Position numbers and translations under genes: made by a program | From: Deltaproteobacteria bacterium | GTDB lineage: Bacteria; Desulfobacterota; Binatia; Bin18 | DNA length: 42,703 nucleotides | Assembly (NCBI GenBank): GCA_016874775.1 | Contig: VGTJ01000025.1 | Span: 1-42,703 of the forward strand | Direction: 5' to 3' | Part shown: positions 34,847 through 42,703 of the stretch, piece by piece | How positions within the stretch are numbered: the first letter of the stretch is position 1 | Layout of the letters: every line of letters begins with the position of its first letter | Notes under the pieces: model-generated | The model's input: only the letters and a program-made list of their open reading frames with translations | The model's database searches: none | Told to the model about the DNA's origin: nothing

Positions 34847-36066
34847 TGAACCGCCGCGCCTTAGACGGCATCCGCATTCTTGATTTTACTTGGGTCGTCG
34901 CGGGGCCGGTTGCGACTCGCATTCTGGCCGACCAAGGCGCAGAGGTCATCAAGATCGAACGGCGAGATTCGCTTGATCTGGGCTCTCGCCGTGGTGGATT
35001 CACCGGCAATCTTTTCCGTGGTAAGCAGAGCACGGTCATCAATATGTCCGATCCGCGCGGACGTGACATCGCTCAGCAACTGGTCAACGTCTCTGATGTC
35101 GTGATCGACAACTTCAGTGCGCGGGTCATGCGCAACTGGGGCATGGATTACGAGAGCCTCAAGCAAATAAAGCCGGACATTATTGCTGTCAGCATGTCGG
35201 GCTTTGGCCATACTGGTCCGCATAAGGACTACGTCAGCTATGGACCAACATTGCAGGGGATGTCCGGCTATACATTGCTCATGCGTCATGAAGGCAAAGA
35301 ACCTGCTGGATGGGGGTATTCGTATGCTGACATGTCCGGCGGGTATAGTGGTGCGCTCGCTGTGTTGATGGCGTTGTGGTATCGCCGACGCACCGGACAA
35401 GGCCAATTCGTTGACCTCTCACAATTTGAGACTATCTCCAGTGTAGTTGGCCCGTCATTGCTCGATATGCTTGTCAATAAAACCGCGAGTGCTCCCTTTG
35501 CTAATCGCTCTCAGGAAGCACCCGCCGCGCCGCATGGGGTGTATCGTTGTGCTGGTGACGATCGCTGGTGTGCGATTACGATTTTTACGGAAGAGCAGTG
35601 GCAGAGTTTTTGTCGCGCCTTGGGAAACCCCGAGTGGACGCATGATGCACGATTCGCCACACTTCCTTCACGCATCCTGCATCAAGAAAGTTTAGATCGC
35701 TATGTTGAAGCCTGGGCAACGCTGCATCCTGCCGAAGAAGTCATGACGCTGCTTCAACAAGCAGGAGTTCCGGCTGGTATTGTCGCCAATGCTGAGGACA
35801 TGGACCTCGATCCGCAACTCCGCGCACGTGGCTATTGGGCTCATGTCAAAACTCCTGAAGGTGAGGAAGTTGTTCTTGATGGTCCACCGATAAAATGCTC
35901 GGTGACCCCAGGGTACATTGCCGCTCCTGGTCCACTACTTGGAGAACACACGGAATCAGTGCTCCATCACCTTTTGGGCTACTCTGTTGCTGATATCGAG
36001 AAACTGAAAGCTGACCGAGTGGTAGCATCGAATGCGGAGATTATGGCAGAACGACAAACGTCGTAG
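34843..36066 (+). CDS. CaiB/BaiF family CoA-transferase (3)
   Basis: A 407-residue family III CoA-transferase has IRILDFTWVVAGPVATRILADQGAEVIKIE and SMSGFGHTGPHKDYV. The catalytic Asp163 is in YADMSGGYSGALAV, followed by RTGQGQFVDLS. GVPAGIVANAEDM and PLLGEHTESVL complete the fold. It belongs to the same family as the proteins at 15135 and 30745 but is not closely similar to either. ATG 34843 (or 34846) overlaps the purC stop. The frame open from 34747 lies in purC and is not protein. It ends just before a repeat and an alpha/beta hydrolase gene. Confidence 0.93.
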   Translation: MMNRRALDGIRILDFTWVVAGPVATRILADQGAEVIKIERRDSLDLGSRRGGFTGNLFRGKQSTVINMSDPRGRDIAQQLVNVSDVVIDNFSARVMRNWGMDYESLKQIKPDIIAVSMSGFGHTGPHKDYVSYGPTLQGMSGYTLLMRHEGKEPAGWGYSYADMSGGYSGALAVLMALWYRRRTGQGQFVDLSQFETISSVVGPSLLDMLVNKTASAPFANRSQEAPAAPHGVYRCAGDDRWCAITIFTEEQWQSFCRALGNPEWTHDARFATLPSRILHQESLDRYVEAWATLHPAEEVMTLLQQAGVPAGIVANAEDMDLDPQLRARGYWAHVKTPEGEEVVLDGPPIKCSVTPGYIAAPGPLLGEHTESVLHHLLGYSVADIEKLKADRVVASNAEIMAERQTS

Positions 36067-36079
36067 ATGACAGGTTTCA

Positions 36080-36192
36080 TTTTAGGTTACGGGTGACAGG
36101 GTACAGGGAACAGCGGAAAAATGAGAAGTGAGAAGTGAAGATCAGGCGGTTCCTTGAACCCTTGCCCGTCACTTGTTACCAGTAACCTAAAA
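36080..36192. repeat. Inverted repeat of the TTAGGTTAC...GTAACCTAA type
   Basis: The left arm TTTTAGGTTACGGGTGACAG (from 36080) is matched by an imperfect inverse ending CCCGTCACTTGTTACC, AGTAACCTAAAA (about 36165-36192). The sequence between is GTGAGAAGTGA-like low-complexity DNA. The right arm runs directly into AAAAAAGGAGG, the ribosome-binding site of the hydrolase gene, so the repeat may affect its expression. Confidence 0.65.
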
Positions 36193-36203
36193 AAGGAGGT
36201 TCT

Positions 36204-36977
36204 ATGCCTTTCGCAAAAATTAACGGAATTGAGCTGTACTATGAAACGCACGGTAGCGGGCCAGCTTTGGTATTTGCGCATGGGGGAGGCGGAAGCCATC
36301 TGAGTTGGTGGCAGCAAGTGCCAGTTTTTTCCTCCCATTACACGGTTATCACCTTTGATCATCGTAGCTTTGGTCAATCTCGTGATATTCCGAACGGTCC
36401 AGGGCCGAACGCTTTTGTTGATGATCTCACTGGGCTTCTCGATCATCTCGGTATCCAGAAAGCGGCAGTCGCAGGGCAATCGATGGGTGGTTGGACGGTT
36501 TGTGGTTTTGCCGCAAAGCACCCAGAGCGTACCACCGCGTTGATCCTCTGTGATACGACTGGTGGGGTAGAGACGACCGCTACGGTGAAGTCCCACGCCA
36601 ATATCCGAGAGCGTTCTCAGGGGAACCTCAAGCAGATTCTGGCGAATGCCTATGCCAAGAGTTTTCCCGAGCGCCAGCCTGCGCTGTGTTTTCTGTATCA
36701 ACAGATTTCTGCGCTCAATACGCATGTCGCCTCCAATTTGGTGCCTATGCTCTTTAGCCTGAAACATGATGTGAGCCCGATCGTAAAGCACAAGACTCCG
36801 ACACTCCTTGTGGTGGGCGAAGAAGACGTGCTTGCTCCCCCGCAGGTTATGGAGGGGATGACTGAGCGAATTCCGCACGCGCGGTTTGTAAAAATTCCCC
36901 AGGCCGGTCATTCCGCCTATTTTGAATGTCCCACCGAATTTAATCGCATCGTGGGTCAATTCCTCCGTGAAGTATAG
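36204..36977 (+). CDS. Alpha/beta hydrolase
   Basis: A 257-residue alpha/beta-fold hydrolase has oxyanion strand HGGGGSHLSWW, nucleophile Ser93 in AGQSMGG, acid Asp208 in VGEEDVLAPP and His236 in QAGHSAYFE. It resembles C-C bond hydrolases and lactone or ester hydrolases of aromatic degradation (3-oxoadipate enol-lactonase-like). The substrate is not determined. A perfect AGGAGG lies before ATG 36204. It follows a CoA-transferase gene, consistent with acid metabolism. Confidence 0.88.
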   Translation: MPFAKINGIELYYETHGSGPALVFAHGGGGSHLSWWQQVPVFSSHYTVITFDHRSFGQSRDIPNGPGPNAFVDDLTGLLDHLGIQKAAVAGQSMGGWTVCGFAAKHPERTTALILCDTTGGVETTATVKSHANIRERSQGNLKQILANAYAKSFPERQPALCFLYQQISALNTHVASNLVPMLFSLKHDVSPIVKHKTPTLLVVGEEDVLAPPQVMEGMTERIPHARFVKIPQAGHSAYFECPTEFNRIVGQFLREV

Positions 36978-37014
36978 TAAATGATCCGCCGTTTGGGAGA
37001 GATGTCACACTCCC

Positions 37015-37043
37015 TTGGATGTGCTCGCGAGAGTCGCTACAAT
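37015..37043 (+). promoter_or_regulatory. Sigma-70 promoter for the PBP1A gene
   Basis: TTGGAT (37015-37020) and TACAAT (37038-37043) are separated by 17 bases, close to the consensus spacing and sequence. It lies 116 bases before the PBP1A start, in the gap after the hydrolase gene, leaving a leader of about 110 bases. Confidence 0.6.
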
Positions 37044-37158
37044 GCGACCTTAGCGTTATTCCTGTATTAAGAGGAAGGAGAAGTTTGTAAAGAACGCACG
37101 TCTGGTGTCAGGTTGCTATCTCCCTTGGTGGGTCTGAGCGTTCCTTACATGTTGTTCC

Positions 37159-39534
37159 ATGGCTAAGGAAAATTCGTCGGTTTCTCCATCGGCGCCGTCT
37201 CCTGGACGCCTTCGGCGCTTTTTTCGTCTCTTGTTTCGCTCTCTTGCCCTTGTCACTTTGATTGGCGGGACATTCGCTGCGTGGATATTTTATCAGGATC
37301 TTACCGGTGAATTACCGTCGATCGAGGGATTGGCGAGTTATGCGCCACCAGCGGTGACCCGTGTGTATGCGTGTGATAATGCCACCCTTCTTGGTGAATT
37401 CTATCTGCAGAAACGCTACCCGCTCGCGCTGGGAAAAATTCCGATCCTGCTGCAACGGGCATTCATTGCGGCAGAGGACAAAGAATTTTACCAACATCGG
37501 GGGGTGAACTTTTCGGCAATCACCCGTGCGTTTCTGACCAACTGGAACGAAGGGAAAACGGTGCAGGGCGGCAGCACCATTACTCAACAAATTGTGAAAA
37601 CCGTCCTCCTCACGCCCGAGCGGAGTTATCGTCGGAAAATTCAGGAAATGATTCTTGCACTGCGATTGGAGCGCAAACTCAACAAAGAACAAATCCTCGA
37701 ACTCTACCTCAACCAGATTTATCTTGGCAGCGGCGCCTATGGCGTCGAGGCTGCAGCGCGTGAGTATTTTAATAAAGGTGTAGGTGACCTGACGCTGCCA
37801 GAAATTGCCCTGATTGCTGGTCTTGCTCCTGCGCCAAGTGTGTACGACCCATTCAAGAACCTGGAAGGTGCGAAACATCGGCAACGCTATGTGCTCGAAC
37901 GGATGATGGAAGAGCGGTACGTTTCCTACGCCCAAGGGATGACTGCTTGGCAAGAACAGGTGACTCCAACACAGGCACCGCCACCTTCGTATACTGGACT
38001 GGCGCCCTATTACGTTGAGCATGTGCGACAAATTCTCGAACGCCGCTATGGAGCTGATGCTCCTGAAAAGCTGGGACTTGAGGTGTTCACTACCGTCGAC
38101 CTCAGCTTACAACGGCTGGCAGAAAAAGCTTTTCGCAATGGAATCGACGCGTTGTGTAAACGAGAAGGGATATGTCGACGGAAAGATGGCAATCGAGTTG
38201 ATGGTGGAATGCTTGCGGTTGATCTGACCACCGGGCAAGTAAAAGCGATGGTTGGGGGGTATGATTTTAATCGTAGTCAGTACAACCGCGCCACACAGTC
38301 AAAACGTCAGCCTGGTTCAGTCTTCAAGCCGATCGTCTATGCTGCGGCGCTAGATCACGGCTATACTCCAGCATCGATCGTCAAAGATGCTCCGGTCAGT
38401 TTTCGTGATGGTCGTGGCAAACGCTGGTCTCCGGCAAACGCTGACCGCGCCTATCGGGGGCCAATTCGTTTACGAGAAGCGTTAACGTTCTCGCGTAATG
38501 TGCCAACTGTGCGGATCGCCGACAATATCGGTCTCCCCTATCTTCTGTCCTATGCCCATAAAATCGGTATCACTACACCGTTAGCGCCCAATTTATCGGC
38601 TGCACTCGGCACTGGCGAAGTATCTTTGCTGGAAATGGCTCGTGCCTACGGGGTGTTTGCCACTGGGGGGACGCTCTTTGATCCGATCTTTATCTCGAAG
38701 ATCACAGATAGTAATGGTACTGTCGTCAATGAAGGGACCTTTACTCGAACCCCGGTCATTTCCCAAGAAACTGCGTATCTCGTTACCAGCATGCTCAAGA
38801 GTGTGATTGAGCGGGGAACCGGAAAAGCGGCACTTGCACTTGAACGCCCTGCTGCTGGCAAGACGGGAACGACAAACGATTACGAAGATGCGTGGTTCGT
38901 TGGCTATACTCCTGAGATGCTGTGTGGAGTATGGGTTGGCTTTGATCAAAAACGCCCCCTCGGGTCTGGAGAAACCGGAGGAAAAGTCGCCGCACCTATT
39001 TGGACTGCATTCATGAAAGAAGCGCTGACTGATCATCCAGTTAATGATTTCCACATGCCGGATGAAATTACTTTCGCACATATCAATCCAGCAACGGGCA
39101 AGCGAGCAACGGCGACATCCTCGAAGGCGATCTTAGAGATCTTCGCGCGCGGGACTGAGCCACAACTCCCACAACCGCCCCCACCACCAGTGGCAATTGC
39201 CGATGCGAATAGTCCTTTCCCAATTGGGACAGCTTCCCCTCGTCCGATACAAGAACCCGCAGTGGTGACAGCTCCGTCAATCACTCCAGAGGTGCAAATG
39301 CCCTCTGCCACAGTTGTGAGACGAAGCGAGCCCGCTCTGCGACAACCTGAACCCTCTGTGGTGGAAGCACCTGAACCTGATGCGACCTCTGAGACGGAAG
39401 AGACTATTGAGACAACGGCAACACCAGATACGATCGTACCAGAAGCGAATGCTGACGTAGGGGCAAGTGTTGTCGACACGACTCCGCCCGAAAACAGTGA
39501 TAGTGACCAGGAGCCAGTGCCGAACGCGAACTGA
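37159..39534 (+). CDS. mrcA: Class A penicillin-binding protein 1A (transglycosylase/transpeptidase)
   Basis: The protein has 791 residues: one membrane anchor (about 28-46), then a GT51 transglycosylase domain with catalytic Glu106 in EDKEFYQHRG and GGSTITQQ. The transpeptidase domain has SVFK (Ser387), SRN (445-447) and KTGT (568-571). A long Pro/Glu/Thr/Val-rich tail (about 665-791) with no hydrophobic part is probably disordered. It polymerises and crosslinks peptidoglycan. The start ATG 37159 has no clear ribosome-binding site; an out-of-frame ATG lies 11 bases upstream. A sigma-70-like promoter is present at 37015. Confidence 0.93.
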   Translation: MAKENSSVSPSAPSPGRLRRFFRLLFRSLALVTLIGGTFAAWIFYQDLTGELPSIEGLASYAPPAVTRVYACDNATLLGEFYLQKRYPLALGKIPILLQRAFIAAEDKEFYQHRGVNFSAITRAFLTNWNEGKTVQGGSTITQQIVKTVLLTPERSYRRKIQEMILALRLERKLNKEQILELYLNQIYLGSGAYGVEAAAREYFNKGVGDLTLPEIALIAGLAPAPSVYDPFKNLEGAKHRQRYVLERMMEERYVSYAQGMTAWQEQVTPTQAPPPSYTGLAPYYVEHVRQILERRYGADAPEKLGLEVFTTVDLSLQRLAEKAFRNGIDALCKREGICRRKDGNRVDGGMLAVDLTTGQVKAMVGGYDFNRSQYNRATQSKRQPGSVFKPIVYAAALDHGYTPASIVKDAPVSFRDGRGKRWSPANADRAYRGPIRLREALTFSRNVPTVRIADNIGLPYLLSYAHKIGITTPLAPNLSAALGTGEVSLLEMARAYGVFATGGTLFDPIFISKITDSNGTVVNEGTFTRTPVISQETAYLVTSMLKSVIERGTGKAALALERPAAGKTGTTNDYEDAWFVGYTPEMLCGVWVGFDQKRPLGSGETGGKVAAPIWTAFMKEALTDHPVNDFHMPDEITFAHINPATGKRATATSSKAILEIFARGTEPQLPQPPPPPVAIADANSPFPIGTASPRPIQEPAVVTAPSITPEVQMPSATVVRRSEPALRQPEPSVVEAPEPDATSETEETIETTATPDTIVPEANADVGASVVDTTPPENSDSDQEPVPNAN

Positions 39535-39685
39535 CTAATGAGAAAAGAGTGATAGGCGCTAGGGAAACAGCTCCTGCCCACGCCTTCATTAGGTGGAAGC
39601 CTCAGTTGCTTAAAGTTTTTCCTGTCGCCTGTGGACTAATAGATGACCACAGCAATTTTGACAGGTGAACAGTCAAGGGTGCAAC

Positions 39686-39757
39686 GAGATTGCTGCGCTG
39701 CGCTCGCAATGACTCCCACCCTCGTCATTGCGAGGAGCGGAGCGACGAAGCAATCTC
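39686..39757. repeat. Interspersed palindromic repeat, GTCATTGCGAG family (copy 2)
   Basis: Arms are GAGATTGCTGCGCTGCGCTC...AATGAC (39686-39713) and GTCATTGCGAGGAGCGGAG...CAATCTC (39724-39757), separated by about 10 bases. The consensus is shared with 8966-9039. It lies between the converging PBP1A and HDAC-like genes, where it could help transcripts end. No gene is seen in the surrounding 277-base gap. Confidence 0.85.
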
Positions 39758-39811
39758 AACCTGTCAGAATCTCTGTGGCGAATCACTAGAGCCTAACGTC
39801 TATGTCTTTGG

Positions 39812-40843
39812 TTAGAGCTTTGGCAATTCCCAATAGCGATCGTGTACTTTCTGGACCGGTGCAGTGATGCCTTGAGGAGTGTAGGAAGGTACACTCGCTG
39901 TGAGATTTTCTCCTCCCAGCTCCTCGATGACGTGAAAGACCGACTTTTGCAGACCCTCTAGATCATAGCCGCCTTCCAGCAGGGCAACACATCGGCCTCG
40001 CGCATGGTCCTGGGCGATACGTAAAAGTATCCGTGCCATAGTGCCGAATCCCGCTTCAGTGACTTGCATTCCACCCAAAGGGTCGCGCACGTGCGCATCA
40101 AACCCTGCAGAAATGATGACAAATTCGGGATCAAACTGGCGACAAATTGGCTCAATAGCGAACTCGAAGACTTCTTGATACTCTGCATCCCCACACCCGG
40201 ATGAAAGTGGCAGATTGAGCGTATACCCTTCTCCCTGCCCGTGGCCCACCTCATTGAGGGCCCCTGTCCCTGGATAGTATGGATATTGGTGAGTAGAGAC
40301 GTATAGTACTCCCGGGTCGTCATCGAAGCTATGTTGGGTGCCATTGCCATGATGCACATCCCAATCCATGACTAACACCCGTTTCAAGCCAAAGCGTTCA
40401 CGGAGATATTGCGCACCGATGGCGGCACTGTTGAACAGACAAAAGCCCATCGCACGATTCCGGTCGGCATGATGGCCAGGCGGGCGAACCAAGGCAAAGC
40501 CATTGTCGATCTCGTGGTCCATCACGGCGTCAAGAAGCGTAAGGAGGCCACCAGTGGCGAGCAAGGCCGTGGCATAGGATTGTGAAGAGACTGGAGTATC
40601 CGCATCGAAAGAGAAGCGCTCATGTTCTGCAGTTGCTGCGACGTGACCCACATGCGCCGTATCATGGATCAGGGCGACTTCTTCCGGGGTCGCGAGTCGA
40701 GGAGCCATACGCTGGAGTCCCAGACGTTGAGCTTGGCTGATGGGGTCAAGTAACGTCGTAATGCGTGCGGGCCGCTCTGGATGGTTGCGACCGGGGTTAT
40801 GATCTTGATAGCGAGAATCTAAAACGATACCGGTACGGAGCAT
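39812..40843 (-). CDS. Histone deacetylase/AcuC/AphA-like amidohydrolase
   Basis: The protein has 343 residues in the class II HDAC-like (acetylpolyamine/acetoin-utilisation) family. HPERPARI is near the start, charge relay VRPPGHHAD (His124, His125), zinc ligands Asp162 and His164 in DWDVHHGNG, Asp249 in SAGFDAH, and the catalytic Tyr in LEGGYDLEGL. It removes acyl groups from lysine or polyamines. The substrate is unknown. GAGG lies 8 bases before ATG 40843, and GTG 40864 is an unlikely earlier start. A palindrome lies just upstream. Confidence 0.92.
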   Translation of the reverse strand: MLRTGIVLDSRYQDHNPGRNHPERPARITTLLDPISQAQRLGLQRMAPRLATPEEVALIHDTAHVGHVAATAEHERFSFDADTPVSSQSYATALLATGGLLTLLDAVMDHEIDNGFALVRPPGHHADRNRAMGFCLFNSAAIGAQYLRERFGLKRVLVMDWDVHHGNGTQHSFDDDPGVLYVSTHQYPYYPGTGALNEVGHGQGEGYTLNLPLSSGCGDAEYQEVFEFAIEPICRQFDPEFVIISAGFDAHVRDPLGGMQVTEAGFGTMARILLRIAQDHARGRCVALLEGGYDLEGLQKSVFHVIEELGGENLTASVPSYTPQGITAPVQKVHDRYWELPKL

Positions 40844-40862
40844 AGCGTGTCCTCTTTTCTTC

Positions 40863-40880
40863 ACTCTCAGACGTGAGAGT
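40863..40880. promoter_or_regulatory. Operator-like palindrome upstream of the HDAC-like gene
   Basis: ACTCTCA and TGAGAGT flank GACG, a perfect 7-bp inverted repeat. It lies about 20 bases upstream of the HDAC-like start in the divergent intergenic region shared with the ABC exporter. It could bind a repressor or form a short mRNA hairpin near the ribosome-binding site. Confidence 0.35.
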
Positions 40881-41019
40881 ACGCAACCTACCTCATTCTC
40901 TCAAGAGCTGAGGTCTGTCTTCTCTGATTTGCGCGCTCTCCGTTGCCCCGATTCGTCTTTCACCTGCTCTTGCCCCCCTGCGCAGCTCGTCACTTTCTGG
41001 TAAGGAACAGGGCTACTGC

Positions 41020-41874
41020 ATGCTTAATACAGTTTCGGTAGACAAGAGCCGCGCTACGGTGGAACCCTCGCTTCCCGGGGGATCAAACCGAGCGCTCTTG
41101 ACTGATATGATCCGCACGGTGCAACTCTGGCCAGTGTGGGTGCGACTAGGGATACAAGATGTGAGATTGCGATTTCGTCGCTCGACACTAGGCGTCGCGT
41201 GGATCTTCTTGAATCTCGCGGTCATGATTGGAGCGGTAGGGCTCGTCTACAGTCACCTGCTTGGCCAGGAACTTCATGAGTTCTTACCATTTCTGACGGT
41301 TGGCGTGATTACTTGGGGATATTTGACCGCTTCGATCGTCGAAGGAGGAAATGCCTTTATCTCGGCAGAAGGATATATTAAGCAAATTGGACTGCCGATT
41401 CCCATCTATGTCCTGCGCTCCTTTGTCAGTATATCAGTGGTCATGTTCTTGAGTTTACTGGCCTATTTTGTCGTGGCAGTGGTATATAACGTGAGTTTCT
41501 CGCTTGGCGCGTTGTGGGCGGTGCCAGGATTGTTACTAGTCGGATGTGTTGCCCTGCTCTTTGTCGCCACGTTCGCGTACCTCAACGCGCGTTTCCGTGA
41601 TGCGGTTCATCTTGCCGGTGCTGTCTTGCAGGTCTTATTTTATGTGACTCCGGTCATTTGGCCGCCAGAAGCCTTGCGTGATAAAGGGATGCCCTGGGTG
41701 ATAGACTGCAACCCTTTTTATCATCTCCTCGAAGTTGTCCGGCAGCCGTTGCTCCGCTCTGAACCGGCTACGGCGATGAACTACCTCGTGGTAGGTGGCT
41801 TTATCCTTGGGCTCGCTCTTGTCTCCTGGCAATGTGCGCGGCATTATCACCAGCGCGTGGTGTATTTCCTTTAA
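41020..41874 (+). CDS. wzm: Polysaccharide ABC exporter, permease (Wzm/TagG-like)
   Basis: The protein has 284 residues with six membrane segments and the ABC-2 pattern. An N-terminal amphipathic stretch (WVRLGIQDVRLRFRRSTLGVAWIF) is typical of O-antigen and teichoic-acid permeases. VLFYVTPVIWPPEAL and CNPFYHLLEVVRQPLL are conserved C-terminal motifs. Together with the next gene it would export a lipid-linked polysaccharide across the inner membrane. CAGGG lies 8 bases before ATG 41020. The ATPase gene begins 4 bases after its stop. Confidence 0.9.
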   Translation: MLNTVSVDKSRATVEPSLPGGSNRALLTDMIRTVQLWPVWVRLGIQDVRLRFRRSTLGVAWIFLNLAVMIGAVGLVYSHLLGQELHEFLPFLTVGVITWGYLTASIVEGGNAFISAEGYIKQIGLPIPIYVLRSFVSISVVMFLSLLAYFVVAVVYNVSFSLGALWAVPGLLLVGCVALLFVATFAYLNARFRDAVHLAGAVLQVLFYVTPVIWPPEALRDKGMPWVIDCNPFYHLLEVVRQPLLRSEPATAMNYLVVGGFILGLALVSWQCARHYHQRVVYFL

Positions 41875-41878
41875 GTGA

Positions 41879-42574
41879 ATGAGTCTCAGCATGGCGCAGA
41901 TCGTTCTTCGTGATGTTGGTGTTGACTTCAAGGTTGATGTTGAAGCTTCGCGGACGCTCAAGTCAGCAGCCGCACGGCTTTTTCGCCCTCGCCGTAGCAC
42001 TGCCCGTGTGATTCACGCACTCCGTGGGGTCACTTTTTCCATTGCTGCGGGTGAACGCGTAGGGTTAATCGGACACAATGGGGCTGGGAAAAGTACGCTG
42101 CTGAAGGTGTTAGCCAGGATTTATCCACCGCAGCATGGAGAGGTGCAGGTCTCAGGGCATGTGTGTCCGCTCTTTGAGTTTGCCACGGGATTCGAGATGG
42201 AAGCCACTGGCTGGGACAACATTCGAACTCGTGCCTTGTTGCTAGGGATGGCGTCCCGCGAGATTGAAACCAAGCTTGATGATATTGCCCAATTTACCGG
42301 GCTTGGCGAGTTTCTTGACTTGCCAGTGCGGTGTTATTCTTCTGGCATGTTACTACGGCTCGCGTTCGCTACCTCGACAGCGGTCGACCCTCAAATTCTC
42401 CTCTTGGATGAAGTGATGGCAGCAGGAGACGCCGCGTTTATCGACAGCGCACGCCGACGGATGAACGCGCTGATGGAACGTGCGCATATCGTGGTTTTTG
42501 CCACCCACAGACTGGCCTGGTGCAAAGACGCCTCACGCTGCCTGTTGAAAGTGGACCTGCTTTTCTTCCGCTAG
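41879..42574 (+). pseudogene. wzt: Polysaccharide ABC exporter ATPase (Wzt-like), abnormal C-terminus
   Basis: The frame has 231 codons. Walker A GHNGAGKST (65-73), the WDNIRTRALLLGM Wzt motif, signature YSSGM (153-157), Walker B ILLLDEVMAAGD (173-184) and H-loop VVFATH (His210) are all in place. Just after the H-loop the expected ATHSL... continuation is lost, and the frame runs through CKDASRCLLKVDLLFF to a stop at 42574. Typical Wzt proteins continue 30-40 residues beyond this point or carry a carbohydrate-binding domain. Other frames do not restore it. A minus-strand ORF of unlike composition overlaps from 42533, so insertion or rearrangement near 42508 is likely. ATG 41891 is an alternative start. 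Confidence 0.85.
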
Positions 42575-42703
42575 CGTGAGCTGGCGGAAGGCCTGTTGGC
42601 GTTGGGCCTGGAGCGACGGCCCCAGGTGCTGCTGGCACCACTGCCGGACTTGTGTGGTAGAAACCGTCGCCAGTGCGTCTCGAATCACTTCGGGTGTAGT
42701 GGA
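42533..42703 (-). CDS. Partial ORF from the right edge, possibly mobile element
   Basis: The frame is open from the window edge to TGA 42533-42535, giving 56 residues of a C-terminus: TPEVIRDALATVSTTQVRQW, then CQQHLGPSLQAQRQQAFRQL and TLAEEKQVHFQQAA. It is Gln/Ala rich and higher in G+C than the neighbouring wzt gene, and it overlaps the out-of-place tail of wzt. Its family is not recognised. A transposase or element-borne protein is possible because it sits exactly where the exporter gene is broken. Confidence 0.45.
   Translation of the reverse strand, partial: STTPEVIRDALATVSTTQVRQWCQQHLGPSLQAQRQQAFRQLTLAEEKQVHFQQAA

Overview
The window reads as chromosomal DNA of an uncultured Gram-negative bacterium. 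The Gram-negative signs are lipoproteins with lipoboxes, OmpA-type peptidoglycan anchors, signal peptidase II, a class A penicillin-binding protein and a Wzm/Wzt-type exporter. Three CaiB/BaiF CoA-transferases, a tungsten aldehyde oxidoreductase operon, B12-dependent MetH and many short palindromic repeats resemble Binatota, Tectomicrobia or other 'deltaproteobacterial' metagenome genomes. That placement is an inference from gene content. No rRNA or tRNA gene and no CRISPR array was recognised.

Layout. At 0-4.5 kb are a frameshifted family 2 glycosyltransferase (-), a PMT/ArnT-like membrane glycosyltransferase (+) and an orphan NtrC-type regulator (+). At 4.5-8.6 kb lies a minus-strand operon that reads aorA, aorB, aorC, aorD: a four-cluster ferredoxin, the W-cofactor subunit, an FAD/NAD subunit and a MoaD-like protein. 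Several genes overlap by ATGA junctions, and a G-rich hairpin repeat sits between aorB and aorC. At 9-14 kb (-) are ileS and lspA, followed by a glycine-zipper lipoprotein and an OmpA-like lipoprotein. A repeat island fills 14.26-14.66 kb.

At 15-20.3 kb (+) are a CoA-transferase, a CYTH-CHAD protein, SixA, a VOC protein and an ammonium transporter whose signal peptide is out of frame. These converge on metH (-) at a shared hairpin. At 24-25.4 kb (-) is a second OmpA/glycine-zipper pair, paralogous to the first but in the opposite gene order. At 25.8-27.5 kb (-) an ECF sigma factor, a zinc-finger anti-sigma factor and a DUF3106-like protein form an operon. It is divergent from a sensor kinase and NtrC-type regulator pair (27.7-30.7 kb, +).

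The plus strand continues with a CoA-transferase that lacks the usual catalytic Asp, FtsH, PurC overlapping a third CoA-transferase, an alpha/beta hydrolase and PBP1A. A histone-deacetylase-like amidohydrolase lies on the minus strand. The right edge holds a polysaccharide or O-antigen ABC exporter whose ATPase gene ends abnormally against a foreign-looking minus-strand ORF.

Functionally the window combines envelope building and stress sensing (sigma/anti-sigma, OmpA lipoproteins, PBP1A, FtsH, LspA), acyl-CoA and aldehyde metabolism (CoA-transferases, AOR, hydrolase), and one-carbon and nitrogen housekeeping (MetH, Amt, PurC). The most distinctive signals are the Asp-to-Tyr CoA-transferase, the mirrored glycine-zipper/OmpA pairs, at least seven families of palindromic repeats, and two single-base frameshifts at functionally critical places.
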